A stretch of DNA of 64,000 nt from UBA668 sp039796575 (GTDB lineage Bacteria; Actinomycetota; Acidimicrobiia; Acidimicrobiales; Ilumatobacteraceae). Made by a program: the position numbers and the translations under genes. Where the stretch lies: positions 62,001 to 126,000 of the forward strand of contig JBDKJP010000046.1 in NCBI GenBank assembly GCA_039796575.1, read 5' to 3'. The notes below the pieces were generated by a model. The model saw only the letters and a program-made list of their open reading frames with translations. It searched no databases and had not been told where the DNA came from. Positions 22,652 to 31,653 of this stretch are shown piece by piece (position 1 is the stretch's first letter; every line of letters starts with the position of its first letter).

Positions 22652-24648
22652 GTGAGCGCCGCCCGCAGGAGCGCCTGACCGAGGAACTCGGTGGCGATGA
22701 ACGTGGAGGCGTCGGTGGTCCAGTGCACGTGGTCGGGACGTGCGGCCTCGTCAGCGGCGAGCGCGGTCGAGTCGACGATCCACGCGTCGAGGTCGATGAC
22801 GCGCACCTGCGGGCGGGTGGTGGCGACCTCGTCGATGATGCGGTGCAGCACCTCGTGACGCGGGCGCTCGGCCTGCTGATCCTGCGGCGCCGTGGGTGTG
22901 GGGATGGGCACGGGCTCCATGATCCACGCCACCCGCGGCACGCCCTGCGCGATGAGCTCGTCGGTGAACGACGCGAGCGAGTGGCGCATCATGGCCTCCA
23001 GTTCGGGGTCGGTGGGCGCATAGGCGGGACCGCCCTGCACGAGGCTGCGGTCGAGCACGTCCCACACCGTGGTGATGACCATCACCAGGTCGGGTTGCAG
23101 CGCGGCGATCTTCGACGGCACGACGTCGTTGCGGTACGCGCCGCACGTCTCGTCGACGTCGCGCGGCCCGAACGCGAGGTCCTGGTAGCCGCCGAGCACC
23201 AACCCGCATCCGGCACCCGCGACGACCTCGACCTGGGCGAGCGTCGGGTTCGCCGCCGCCCACGCCACCACACCGGCACCGGTGGCCTCGGCGGTGGAGT
23301 CGCCCACCACCACGATGCGCACGGGTCGCGGCGGCACGAGCGCCGCGGTCGTGGTGGTGGCGGGCAGCGTGGACGTGGTGGCCGCGACGGTGTCGTCGAC
23401 CGAGGTGCTCGGCGCCACGGTGGACGGCGGCACGGTGACCAGCGGCGCCACCGAGTCGGTGCCGATGGAGGCTGCCTCGGCCTGCCCTTCGTCGACGCCG
23501 TAGAACTTGGTGGTGGCGGGCACCAGGAGCACCATCGCGGCCACCAGTGCCGAGCCCGCCAGTGCACCCACGAGCGTGCGGCTGGGCACGAACCAGTCGC
23601 TGCGCCGCACCGGACGCTCGACCAGGAAGTAGCTGAGCAGCGCGACCGCCAGCGTGATGGCGAACTTCAGCGCGAAGTCGACGGCGGCCGGCAGCTCCCA
23701 GGCCTCGCGGTCGATGAGCACGAACACCGGCCAGTGGAACAGGTACACGCCGTAGCTGATGCGGCCGAGTGCCACCAGCGGCCGCGCCGAGAGCGCGGTG
23801 ACCATGGGGCCGCTCACCTGCAGGCCGTAGATGGTGGCGGCGCTGACGACCGCGACGAGCGGCAGGAAGCCCTCGTACGCCGGGCCACTGCCGTCGGGGA
23901 ACAGGACGCACGCGACGAGCAGCACGACGAGGCCGATGGGCGCCAGCACGGCGGCGCGGTCGCGCACCGGACGCTCGGCCACGACGCACGCGACCAGCGC
24001 ACCGAACAGGATCTCGCTGATGCGCGCGGGCGTGGCCCAGTAGGCGGCGTCCGGGCCCCACACCTGCGCGATGACGGGCGCCGCGATCGACGACACGAGG
24101 GTGAGGCCGAGCACGAACCGCAACGGGCTGCGGCCACGGCGCGCGCTCCATGCGACGATGCCGAGGAACGCGACGGGCCACAGCCAGTAGAACTGCTCCT
24201 CGATGGCGAGCGACCAGTAGTGGTCGAGCGGTCGGCGCAGCCCGGCCTGCGCGGCGGTGAGGTCGGCGTAGCTCTCGCCGCTCGCGAGCTTCACCCAGTT
24301 GAAGACCTGCAGCAGCGCACCGAGCACGTCGCGGCGCAGCTTGGTGATGCCGTCCCACGCACCGAACGCGGCCAGCACGCACACCACGGCGAGGCACAGC
24401 AGGCTGGCGGGCAGCAGCCGGCGGGCGCGGCGCGTGTAGAACGCCTTCGCGTCCACCGTGCCCGAGTTGCGGTGCTCGGTGAGCAGGAGCGACGTGATGA
24501 GGAACCCGCTCAGTGTGAAGAACACCGACACGCCCAGGTAGCCGCCACCCATCCACGAGAAGCCGGCGTGGAACAGCAGCACGGCCAGCACGGCGACGGC
24601 GCGCACGCCGTCGAGCGCGGGCTGGTACGTGATGGTGCGGCGATTCAC
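22648..24648 (-). CDS. OafA/YrhL-type membrane acyltransferase with C-terminal SGNH domain
   Basis: A 666-residue protein: acyltransferase-3 membrane domain (about 1-375; LDGVRAVAVLAVLLFHAG with catalytic His, VFFTLSGFLITSLLL, WSLAIEEQFYWLWP, GRISYGVYLFHWP), a Thr/Ser/Pro-rich periplasmic linker (about 400-440), and an SGNH hydrolase-like domain with GDSTAEATGAG and a C-terminal DHVHW carrying the Asp-His. Such fusions O-acetylate cell-envelope polysaccharides or peptidoglycan. GTG 24648 follows a TAACCT box by 7 nt. It may modify the polysaccharide encoded at 31-45 kb. Confidence 0.9.
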   Translation of the reverse strand: MNRRTITYQPALDGVRAVAVLAVLLFHAGFSWMGGGYLGVSVFFTLSGFLITSLLLTEHRNSGTVDAKAFYTRRARRLLPASLLCLAVVCVLAAFGAWDGITKLRRDVLGALLQVFNWVKLASGESYADLTAAQAGLRRPLDHYWSLAIEEQFYWLWPVAFLGIVAWSARRGRSPLRFVLGLTLVSSIAAPVIAQVWGPDAAYWATPARISEILFGALVACVVAERPVRDRAAVLAPIGLVVLLVACVLFPDGSGPAYEGFLPLVAVVSAATIYGLQVSGPMVTALSARPLVALGRISYGVYLFHWPVFVLIDREAWELPAAVDFALKFAITLAVALLSYFLVERPVRRSDWFVPSRTLVGALAGSALVAAMVLLVPATTKFYGVDEGQAEAASIGTDSVAPLVTVPPSTVAPSTSVDDTVAATTSTLPATTTTAALVPPRPVRIVVVGDSTAEATGAGVVAWAAANPTLAQVEVVAGAGCGLVLGGYQDLAFGPRDVDETCGAYRNDVVPSKIAALQPDLVMVITTVWDVLDRSLVQGGPAYAPTDPELEAMMRHSLASFTDELIAQGVPRVAWIMEPVPIPTPTAPQDQQAERPRHEVLHRIIDEVATTRPQVRVIDLDAWIVDSTALAADEAARPDHVHWTTDASTFIATEFLGQALLRAALT

Positions 24649-24655
24649 CGGAGCG

Positions 24656-24661
24656 AGGTTA
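24656..24661 (-). promoter_or_regulatory. -10 box TAACCT of the acyltransferase-rnhA operon
   Basis: TAACCT is 7 nt before GTG 24648. Confidence 0.5.
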
Positions 24662-24693
24662 GGGCGCGGCGGGGCGTTCGCCCCGGCACCGGC

Positions 24694-25149
24694 TCAGCCG
24701 GTGACGACCGGCAGGCCGGCGGCCTGCCAGTCGACGATGCCGCCGAGGTCGTACACGGTGGTGAACCCGGCGTCGATCATGGTCTGCGCGGCGATCGCGC
24801 TCCGGCGGCCGGAATGGCAGTACACGATGTACGCACCGTCGGTCGGCAGGTCGGCGATGAGTGCGCTGAACTGACCACCCTCGATGTCGTAGTTGACCGC
24901 GCCGTCGAGGTGACCGGCGGCGAACTCCTCCGGCGTGCGGACGTCGATGATGGTGAGCTCGGCACCCATCGAGTCGATGAGTGCGGCACCGTCGGCCGGG
25001 GCCACCTTCACCGCGCTCGTGGCGCTGCCGCCGGCGGAGTCGGCGACCGCCGCGGTGGTGTCGGCGGAGGACGAGTCGTCGCCGCACGCCGCTGCGCCGA
25101 GGACGAGCAGGCCGGCGAACAGGGCCCGGAATGCGTGCGTTCTGGTCAT
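24694..25149 (-). CDS. Rhodanese-domain lipoprotein
   Basis: A 151-residue exported protein: hydrophobic signal ending in LGAAAC (lipidated Cys22, somewhat degenerate lipobox), an Asp/Ser/Ala-rich linker, and one rhodanese domain (about 50-150) with IIDVRTPEEFAAGH and the persulfide-forming loop YCHSGRRS (Cys111). It would handle sulfane sulfur outside the membrane. ATG 25149 follows a TACGCT box by 6 nt. A CsoR/CstR-like operator (25163-25176) lies directly upstream of that box. Confidence 0.9.
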   Translation of the reverse strand: MTRTHAFRALFAGLLVLGAAACGDDSSSADTTAAVADSAGGSATSAVKVAPADGAALIDSMGAELTIIDVRTPEEFAAGHLDGAVNYDIEGGQFSALIADLPTDGAYIVYCHSGRRSAIAAQTMIDAGFTTVYDLGGIVDWQAAGLPVVTG

Positions 25150-25155
25150 GGGCAC

Positions 25156-25161
25156 AGCGTA
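25156..25161 (-). promoter_or_regulatory. -10 box TACGCT of the rhodanese gene
   Basis: TACGCT is 6 nt before ATG 25149; the operator-like dyad is immediately upstream. Confidence 0.5.
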
Positions 25162-25162
25162 G

Positions 25163-25176
25163 TACCCCAGGGGGTA
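25163..25176. promoter_or_regulatory. CsoR/CstR-type operator TACCCC-AG-GGGGTA
   Basis: A perfect 6+2+6 dyad of the TACCCC/GGGGTA class used by CsoR-family repressors (copper-sensing CsoR, persulfide-sensing CstR). It fills the space just upstream of the -10 box of the rhodanese gene, so binding would block RNA polymerase. No csoR/cstR gene lies in the window. Confidence 0.6.
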
Positions 25177-25218
25177 TCACGCCATGTCGCCCGCGATGGC
25201 GTGTGGCACACTGCACCC

Positions 25219-27159
25219 ATGCGGATGCGATCCCTCCTCGCAGCTGCGCTCGCGGCGTCGGCGGTGCTCACGTCGCTCGCGATCTCGGCCGCTCCCCCGC
25301 CGGTGCAGGCAGCCGGCAACGCCCCTGCCTGCCCGTTCACGAACAGCAACCTCCGCTACTGCAACCGCGTGGTCAACGCCGCGGGGACGCGCGGCTCGAT
25401 CGGGCTGGTGGGCGATTCGGTGCTGCTCGGCTCGGCCAACGGCGCCAGCAACCCGGGCCTGCCGACGATCCTGTCGCAGCAGGGCTGGTCGCAGGTCAGC
25501 CTCGTCGCCACGCTCGGCATGCGCACGTTCACGTCGTCGGGCAACAACGGCGGCGACTACTGGGTGAACTGGTGGAAGACCAACGGCTTCCACCCCGACG
25601 TGGTCGCGGTGAACCTCGGCGTCAACCAGCTCGGCACGTGCACCACCGCGAACACGGCCCCGTGCGAGGCGCGCATCATCGCCCTGCGCGACGCGATCTT
25701 CGCGGCGTGGCCCGCAGGAACCGACGGGATCACCACCACCATCTGGTGGGCGAAGATCCGCCACCTCAACTACCCGAGCGGCACGCCATCCGCCGCGATG
25801 CTCGGCTGGAACCTCGCGCTCGACCGTGTCGCAGCGCGTGCCGACTCGGGCGGCCGCCTGGTGCTGTGGGACTGGCCCAACAACGTGTCGGGCATCTCGA
25901 TGGACCTCGGTGGCGTGCACCCGGTGTCGGGTGCCGAGTACGTGAAGCGCAGCACCCGCATGGCGGCGCACCTGAACGCGAGCATGCAGGCCGGCCGGCA
26001 GGGCACCGACGTCGCCCTGCCGGCGGCCGGCACGCCCGCCGCGTACCAGCCGATCGACGAGACCATCGTGTACGACACGCGCACCCCCGAGGTGCCCGCG
26101 TACCGCATCAACGAGTTCACCGAGGTCGACGTGTCGGCCGTCGCCCCGGGGGCGACGTCGGTGGCCATCACCATCTCCGCGCTCAACGCGGTGAAGGCCG
26201 GGTTCCTCCGCGTCTACGCATGCGGCGACTCCGTCCCGGTCACCTCGGCGGTCAACTTCCGGGCCGGCCAACAGGCCAGCGCGCAGGTCATCACGAAGGT
26301 GAGTCCGACGGGCACGGTCTGCTTCGGCAACGGCAACCCCCTCGACCCACCGAAGGACGACGAGACCGTCGATGTGGTGATCTCGGTCGAGGGGTGGTTC
26401 GGCCCCGCCGCGGACGACGGCTTCACCCCCATCACCCCGCTGCGCGCCTACGACCCCCGGGTCAACGGCACGCCTCCCGCGCCGTTGCTGCGCCCGACCG
26501 ACGTGATCGTCGACCTCCCGACGGTACCCGCCGACGCGACGGCCGCGGCCATCATCCTCACCGCGGTGTTCCCGGCCGGCGAGTCGACCGCCACGGCACA
26601 TCGCTGCGGTGCCACCCCCGGCAGCAACCCCGACGTGTCGCTGGTGCTCGGTGAGACCACGGCGGGCGCGTCCTACGTGCCCATCACTCCGGCGACGCTC
26701 GACAACCCTGCGAGCATCTGCGTGCACATCGAGTCGACCACCACCCCGCCCATCGTGCTCGTCGACGTGATGGGCTGGTTCCGACCCGGCATCGGCCTGC
26801 AGTTCGCCACCACCACACCCACCCGCATCGCCGACACCCGTTCGGCCGCCGGAGTCGGCCCGTGGCGTCCGAACCTCGGCCCCGTCCAGGTGATCGACCT
26901 CCTCGGTGGGGTCACCGGCGCCCAGGCGGTGAGCGGGACCCTCACGATGGACAAGACGCAACGGGCGAACGACTTCACCGCGTGGAACTGCGCCGGGGCC
27001 GCACCCTCGGCCTCCGCCGTCAACGCTCGAGCCGGCACGTCGATGGCGAACAACGTCACGGTCGGGCTGAACGGCAACCGCCGATTCTGCGTTCGCAGCA
27101 AGGCGTTCACGCACCTCGTCTTCGACGTGGTCGGTTACTGGATGGTCGTGCCGACATGA
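25219..27159 (+). CDS. Secreted SGNH-hydrolase-like protein with DTR-type beta modules
   Basis: A 646-residue protein with a Sec signal (cleavage likely after VQAAG, near residue 33). Residues about 60-270 resemble an SGNH/GDSL hydrolase (GLVGDSVLLGSANG, then a C-terminal DLGGVHPVSGAEY with Asp-x-x-His-like spacing). Three repeated beta modules of about 110-125 residues follow, each opening with an R-hh-D-x-R type motif (TIVYDTRTPEV, LRAYDPRVNG, TRIADTRSAA), ending in a hhhhhGWF or GYW strand, and containing paired Cys. Its stop overlaps the start of the next gene, which has the same architecture. It is probably cell-wall or surface associated. Confidence 0.78.
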   Translation: MRMRSLLAAALAASAVLTSLAISAAPPPVQAAGNAPACPFTNSNLRYCNRVVNAAGTRGSIGLVGDSVLLGSANGASNPGLPTILSQQGWSQVSLVATLGMRTFTSSGNNGGDYWVNWWKTNGFHPDVVAVNLGVNQLGTCTTANTAPCEARIIALRDAIFAAWPAGTDGITTTIWWAKIRHLNYPSGTPSAAMLGWNLALDRVAARADSGGRLVLWDWPNNVSGISMDLGGVHPVSGAEYVKRSTRMAAHLNASMQAGRQGTDVALPAAGTPAAYQPIDETIVYDTRTPEVPAYRINEFTEVDVSAVAPGATSVAITISALNAVKAGFLRVYACGDSVPVTSAVNFRAGQQASAQVITKVSPTGTVCFGNGNPLDPPKDDETVDVVISVEGWFGPAADDGFTPITPLRAYDPRVNGTPPAPLLRPTDVIVDLPTVPADATAAAIILTAVFPAGESTATAHRCGATPGSNPDVSLVLGETTAGASYVPITPATLDNPASICVHIESTTTPPIVLVDVMGWFRPGIGLQFATTTPTRIADTRSAAGVGPWRPNLGPVQVIDLLGGVTGAQAVSGTLTMDKTQRANDFTAWNCAGAAPSASAVNARAGTSMANNVTVGLNGNRRFCVRSKAFTHLVFDVVGYWMVVPT

Positions 27160-28862
27160 GCCGACGCATGTGGCGATGGGCGACCGCCGCATGCCTTGCC
27201 CTCACGGCGACGGGCACGGCGATCGGTGCCTCCCCGCGCGCCGACGCGGCGGCGCGGCCCGCGGTGTTCCCCGCGTCGAACCGGTTGTTCATGATCAGCG
27301 ATTCGGTGGGCCTCGGCGCCATCCCGCAGATGAAGGCCGCGTTCGGTGCCGGCTGGCAGGTCACCGTCGCCGGCAAGGCCGGCCTGTTCACCGAGCAGCT
27401 CGTCAACTACGTCAACACGCAGCCGCTGTCCGTCTTCGGCGACAGCGCGGTGGTGGCCACCGGGTACAACTACCCGTACTGGGATCCGCCCCGCTTCGAA
27501 CGGTCGATCGACCTGATGGTGAACGCGCTGAAGGCGAAGGGCGTGAAGCGCATCTTCTGGGTGACGGTCCGCGAGGTGAAGCCGCCGTACTACCGGTACT
27601 GGAACTCGCTCACTGCCGCCTACAAGTCGCTGTACCTCGGCTACCCCACGGCGAACAACCAGATCCGCAAGGCGCTCGACCGGCACAAGGAGCTGTCGAT
27701 CGTCGACTGGGCGTCGATCGCCGACCAGTACGGCATCACCTACGACGCCATCCACCTCAACCCGGTGGGCGCCACGAAGTACGCCGCACTCACCAAGGCG
27801 ATGGTGCTCACCGCCACCACCCGCCGGCCGGCCGGCACGGTCACCACCATCCAGGTCGCAGGCACGCGCGACATCCCCGCCGACGCGGCCGCCGTGTCGC
27901 TCAACCTCACCACCGTCAACCCCCGGCGAGGCGGCTACCTCACGGTGTGGCCGTGCGAGGAGGCCCGTCCCCAGGTGGCGCACCTGTCGCACGCGCCGGC
28001 GCAGACGGTGAGCACGCCCACGCTCGTGCACCTCGGGCCGTCGGGCACGCTGTGCCTGTACCAGTCGGCCGACGGCCATGCGCTGGTGGACCTGAACGGC
28101 TGGTTCCCGGCCGGCAGCGGGTACGTGCCGATGGCGTCGCAGCAACTGTGGGACACCACCCGCACCGGCGCGCCGGCCCCACGTGCCGTCACGGAGATCC
28201 GCGTCGCCAACGCAACGGGTGCTCCTGCGCCGCCGTTCGACGCGGTGGTGAACCTGCGCACCACGGCGGTCACGGCCGGCGAGGTGCGGATGTACACCTG
28301 CGGCACCACCCCGCCGCTCGTGCCCGGCCGCACGCTCGAAGCCGGACAGACCATGACGCTCACGCAGGTGGTCACCACCGACGCCGAGGGCGACGTGTGC
28401 GTGCAGTTCACCGGCGTGGGGCACGAATGGCTCACCGTCGTCGGCGGATTCGACGCCACCGCCGACCTGACCCCGTTCACCAACCGGCGCATCGTCGACA
28501 CGCGGTTCACCGGCGGCGCACTGCAGCCCGGTCAGGTGCGCACCGTGACCGTGGCAGGTGCCGTCGGCATCCCCACTGCGCCGGCGCCCACCGGCGCATG
28601 GCTGAGCGTCACGATGGTCGATGCCGCCGACTCGGCCTCGGTGAAGGTGTGGCCGTGCAACGACCCGACACCCGGTCAGGTGTTCCTCTACACGTTGCCC
28701 AATCACGCGAAGTCGAACGTCGGGCTCATCGGGCTCGGCCTGTCGGGCGCGGTGTGCCTGTCGACCAACGTGGCCGGCAACGTGCTGGTCGACGCGAGCG
28801 GCTGGACCGGGACGTCGTTCGTGCCGAGGGCCTGGACGCGTCTGCTCGACACCCGCGCTTGA
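27156..28862 (+). CDS. Second secreted SGNH-like protein with DTR-type beta modules
   Basis: A 568-residue paralogue-like partner of the preceding gene, coupled by an ATGA overlap. It has a signal peptide (to about residue 30), an SGNH-like domain (LFMISDSVGLGAIPQMK; later YDAIHLNPVGATKYAAL with the Asp-x-x-His pair) and three beta modules marked by LWDTTRTG, RRIVDTRFTG and, at the extreme C-terminus, TRLLDTRA. Each module carries a conserved Cys pair (VWPCEE, LCLYQ; MYTCGT, VCVQF). The function is unknown; an esterase acting on surface glycans is a reasonable guess. Confidence 0.78.
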   Translation: MSRRMWRWATAACLALTATGTAIGASPRADAAARPAVFPASNRLFMISDSVGLGAIPQMKAAFGAGWQVTVAGKAGLFTEQLVNYVNTQPLSVFGDSAVVATGYNYPYWDPPRFERSIDLMVNALKAKGVKRIFWVTVREVKPPYYRYWNSLTAAYKSLYLGYPTANNQIRKALDRHKELSIVDWASIADQYGITYDAIHLNPVGATKYAALTKAMVLTATTRRPAGTVTTIQVAGTRDIPADAAAVSLNLTTVNPRRGGYLTVWPCEEARPQVAHLSHAPAQTVSTPTLVHLGPSGTLCLYQSADGHALVDLNGWFPAGSGYVPMASQQLWDTTRTGAPAPRAVTEIRVANATGAPAPPFDAVVNLRTTAVTAGEVRMYTCGTTPPLVPGRTLEAGQTMTLTQVVTTDAEGDVCVQFTGVGHEWLTVVGGFDATADLTPFTNRRIVDTRFTGGALQPGQVRTVTVAGAVGIPTAPAPTGAWLSVTMVDAADSASVKVWPCNDPTPGQVFLYTLPNHAKSNVGLIGLGLSGAVCLSTNVAGNVLVDASGWTGTSFVPRAWTRLLDTRA

Positions 28863-28874
28863 CCCGAGGGTCAA
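28859..28874. terminator. 16-bp dyad at the end of the SGNH operon
   Basis: TTGACCC-GA-GGGTCAA is a perfect 7+2+7 dyad that overlaps the stop of the 27156-28862 gene. It could be a compact terminator or an operator for the following aceE promoter. Confidence 0.4.
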
Positions 28875-28879
28875 CGAGT

Positions 28880-28891
28880 TACCCGCGGGTA
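28880..28891. promoter_or_regulatory. Palindrome TACCCGCGGGTA upstream of aceE
   Basis: A perfect 12-bp palindrome centred about 26 nt upstream of the aceE ATG, immediately 5' of a CAGACT -10-like box (28899-28904, 7 nt before ATG). The position suits a repressor or activator site for pyruvate dehydrogenase. Confidence 0.4.
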
Positions 28892-28911
28892 GCGGTGGCA
28901 GACTGCTGCCC

Positions 28912-31632
28912 ATGATCTTCGACGGTTACGTCAATCAGCTCCCCGACACCGATCCCGGCGAGACGCTCGAGTGGCTCGACAGCCTCGACGCCGTGATCGA
29001 CACCCACGGCAAGACCCGTGCCCGGTTCCTGCTCAGCAAGCTGCTCGAGCGTGCCCGTGAGTCGCAGGTCAGCTTCCCCGCCACGGTCAGCACGCCGTAC
29101 ATCAACACCATCCCGCGCGAGGCAGAGCCGTGGTTCCCCGGCGACGAGTACATCGAGAAGCGCATCCGCCGCTTCGTGCGCTGGAACGCAGCCGTCTCCG
29201 TCGTGCGTGCCAACAAGTCGGCCGACGGCATCGGTGGCCACCTCAGCACGTTCGCCTCCAGCGCGTCGCTGTATGAAATCGGTTTCAACCACTTCTTCCG
29301 CGGCAAGGACGACGGCAACGCGGGCGACCACGTCTACTACCAGGGCCACGCCGCGCCCGGCGTGTACGCCCGTGCGTTCCTGGAGCGCCGCCTGCAGGAG
29401 ACCGACCTCGACCACTTCCGTCGCGAGATCGGCCGCAACGGCCAGGGCCTCAGCAGCTACCCGCACCCGCGCCTGATGCCGAACTTCTGGGAGTTCCCCA
29501 CGGTGAGCATGGGCCTCGGCCCGCTCACCGCGCTGTACCACGCCCGGTTCAACCGCTACCTCCTCAACCGCGAGCTCGACGACACCAGCCAGAGTCGGGT
29601 GTGGGCGTTCCTCGGCGACGGCGAGTGCGACGAGCCCGAGACCCTCGGCGCGCTGTCGCTGGCCAGCCGCGAGAAGCTCGACAACCTGATCTTCGTGGTG
29701 AACTGCAACCTGCAGCGCCTCGACGGTCCGGTGCGCGGCAACGGCAAGGTCATCCAGGAGCTCGAAGCCGTGTTCCGCGGCGCCGGCTGGAACGTCATCA
29801 AGGTCATCTGGGGCTCGAAGTGGGACGAGCTGCTCGCGAAGGACAAGGACGGCGTGCTGCTCAACAAGATGGGCACCACCGTCGACGGCGAGTTCCAGCG
29901 GTACGCGGTCGAGAACGGCCAGTACATCCGCGACAACTTCTTCGGCCCCGACCCGCGCCTGCGGCAGATGGTGGCCCACCTCACCGACGACGACCTGGTG
30001 AACCTGCCCCGCGGCGGCCACGACTACCGCAAGCTCTACGCGGCGTACAAGGCGGCCACCGAGAACCTCGGCTCGGGCGCCCCCACGGTGATCCTCGCGA
30101 AGACCATCAAGGGCTGGACCCTCGGCCCCGGCCTCGAGAGCCGCAACGCCACCCACCAGATCAAGAAGATGACCACCGAGCAGTTGCGCGACCTGCGCGA
30201 CCGCCTGCACCTGCACGACGAGATCCCCGACGAGGCGCTCGACGGCGACCACATCCCGTACTACCGCCCGCCCGAGGACTCCATCGAGTACCAGTACATG
30301 ATGGAGCGTCGCCGTGCGCTCGGCGGTTCCATCCCGAAGCGCATCGTGCGGCCGCGCCGCACGTTCGGCCTTCCCGCCGACAGCACGTTCGAGGAGCTGC
30401 GCAAGGGCTCGGGCGACCAGGCCGTGAGCACCACCATGGGCTTCACGCGCCTGCTGCGCAACCTCGCCCGCGACGAGCAGATCGGGCAGCACGTCGTGCC
30501 CATCATCCCCGACGAGGGCCGCACGTTCGGCATGGACTCGCTGTTCCCGGCGCTGAAGATCTACGCGTCGCAGGGCCAGAAGTACTCACCGGTCGACCAC
30601 GACCTGTTGCTGTCGTACGCCGAGTCGGCGAAGGGGCAGATCCTCGAGGAGGGCATCACGGAGGCGGGCTCACTGGCGAGCTTCATCGCGGCCGGCACCG
30701 CCTACGCCACCCGCGGCGTGCCCACCATCCCGTTCTACACGTTCTATTCGATGTTCGGGTTCCAGCGTGTCGGCGACCTCATCTGGCAGGCGGCCGACGC
30801 CCGCACGCGCGGCTTCCTGATGGGCGCCACCGCGGGCCGCACCACGCTGCTCGGCGAAGGCCTGCAGCACCAGGACGGCCACTCGCTCGTGCTCGCCAGC
30901 GTGGTGCCGCCGTGCCAGGCGTACGACCCGGCGTTCGCGTACGAGGTGGCCACCATCGTGCAGGCCGGCATCGATCGCATGTACTCGCCCACGAGCACTG
31001 ATCCCGACGTCTTCTACTACGTCACGCTCTACAACGAGAACTACCCGATGCCGGCGATGCCCGAGGGCCTCGACCCCGCCCACATCGTGCGTGGCCTCTA
31101 CCGCTGGGCTCCTGCCCCGGAGGGTGCCGAGCGCCGCGCCACGGTGCTGTTCAGCGGCTCGGCCAACGGCGCGGCGCGGGCCGCCGCGCAGGAGCTGCTC
31201 GAGCAGCACGGCATCGGTGTCGAGCTGTGGTCCGCCACCTCGTACAAGGCGCTGCGCGACGAGGCCATCGCCACCGAACGCTGGAACCGTCTGCACCCGC
31301 ACGAGCAGGCGCGCACGCCGCTCGTGGCCCAGGTGCTCGGCGAGGCCCAGGGCCCCATCGTGGCCGTCACCGACTTCATGAAGATCGTGCCCGAGCAGGT
31401 GGCCCGCTTCCTGCCCGGCCGCACGTTCGTGCCGCTCGGCACGGACGGCATGGGCCGCAGCGACACCCGCGAGGCGCTGCGACGCTTCTTCGAGGTCGAT
31501 GCGGGCAACGTGGTGGTCGGCGTGCTCAGCGCGCTCATGGCCGACGGCAAGGCCGGTGCCGACGAGGTGCGCGCCGCGATGGAGCGTCACGGCATCGACC
31601 CCGAGACCGATGACCCCACGCACACCTACTGA
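28912..31632 (+). CDS. aceE: Pyruvate dehydrogenase E1 component (homodimeric type)
   Basis: A 906-residue thiamine-diphosphate enzyme that decarboxylates pyruvate and acetylates the lipoyl arm of E2. The ThDP/Mg motif GDGECDEPE starts at residue 235 and continues to NCNLQRLDGPVRGN; the N-terminal GGHLSTFASSA and the C-terminal GTDGMGRSDTREALRRFFEVD are typical of AceE. Length matches the family (about 890-930). The E2 and E3 subunits are encoded at 2917-5767, so the complex is split between loci, as in other actinobacteria. Confidence 0.96.
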   Translation: MIFDGYVNQLPDTDPGETLEWLDSLDAVIDTHGKTRARFLLSKLLERARESQVSFPATVSTPYINTIPREAEPWFPGDEYIEKRIRRFVRWNAAVSVVRANKSADGIGGHLSTFASSASLYEIGFNHFFRGKDDGNAGDHVYYQGHAAPGVYARAFLERRLQETDLDHFRREIGRNGQGLSSYPHPRLMPNFWEFPTVSMGLGPLTALYHARFNRYLLNRELDDTSQSRVWAFLGDGECDEPETLGALSLASREKLDNLIFVVNCNLQRLDGPVRGNGKVIQELEAVFRGAGWNVIKVIWGSKWDELLAKDKDGVLLNKMGTTVDGEFQRYAVENGQYIRDNFFGPDPRLRQMVAHLTDDDLVNLPRGGHDYRKLYAAYKAATENLGSGAPTVILAKTIKGWTLGPGLESRNATHQIKKMTTEQLRDLRDRLHLHDEIPDEALDGDHIPYYRPPEDSIEYQYMMERRRALGGSIPKRIVRPRRTFGLPADSTFEELRKGSGDQAVSTTMGFTRLLRNLARDEQIGQHVVPIIPDEGRTFGMDSLFPALKIYASQGQKYSPVDHDLLLSYAESAKGQILEEGITEAGSLASFIAAGTAYATRGVPTIPFYTFYSMFGFQRVGDLIWQAADARTRGFLMGATAGRTTLLGEGLQHQDGHSLVLASVVPPCQAYDPAFAYEVATIVQAGIDRMYSPTSTDPDVFYYVTLYNENYPMPAMPEGLDPAHIVRGLYRWAPAPEGAERRATVLFSGSANGAARAAAQELLEQHGIGVELWSATSYKALRDEAIATERWNRLHPHEQARTPLVAQVLGEAQGPIVAVTDFMKIVPEQVARFLPGRTFVPLGTDGMGRSDTREALRRFFEVDAGNVVVGVLSALMADGKAGADEVRAAMERHGIDPETDDPTHTY

Positions 31633-31638
31633 GACCGG

Positions 31639-31644
31639 TAGCCT
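31639..31644 (+). promoter_or_regulatory. -10 box TAGCCT of the ABC exporter operon
   Basis: TAGCCT lies 9 nt before ATG 31654. Confidence 0.45.
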
Positions 31645-31653
31645 GGCTGCCCG

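Noticed and set aside
22723..25218. Plus-strand frame of more than 800 codons continuous with the SGNH-like gene at 25219
   Set aside because: It is antisense to the acyltransferase and rhodanese genes, which have clear domains; its translation is Arg/His-rich and lacks motifs. Only the part from 25219 has a signal peptide and recognisable domains.
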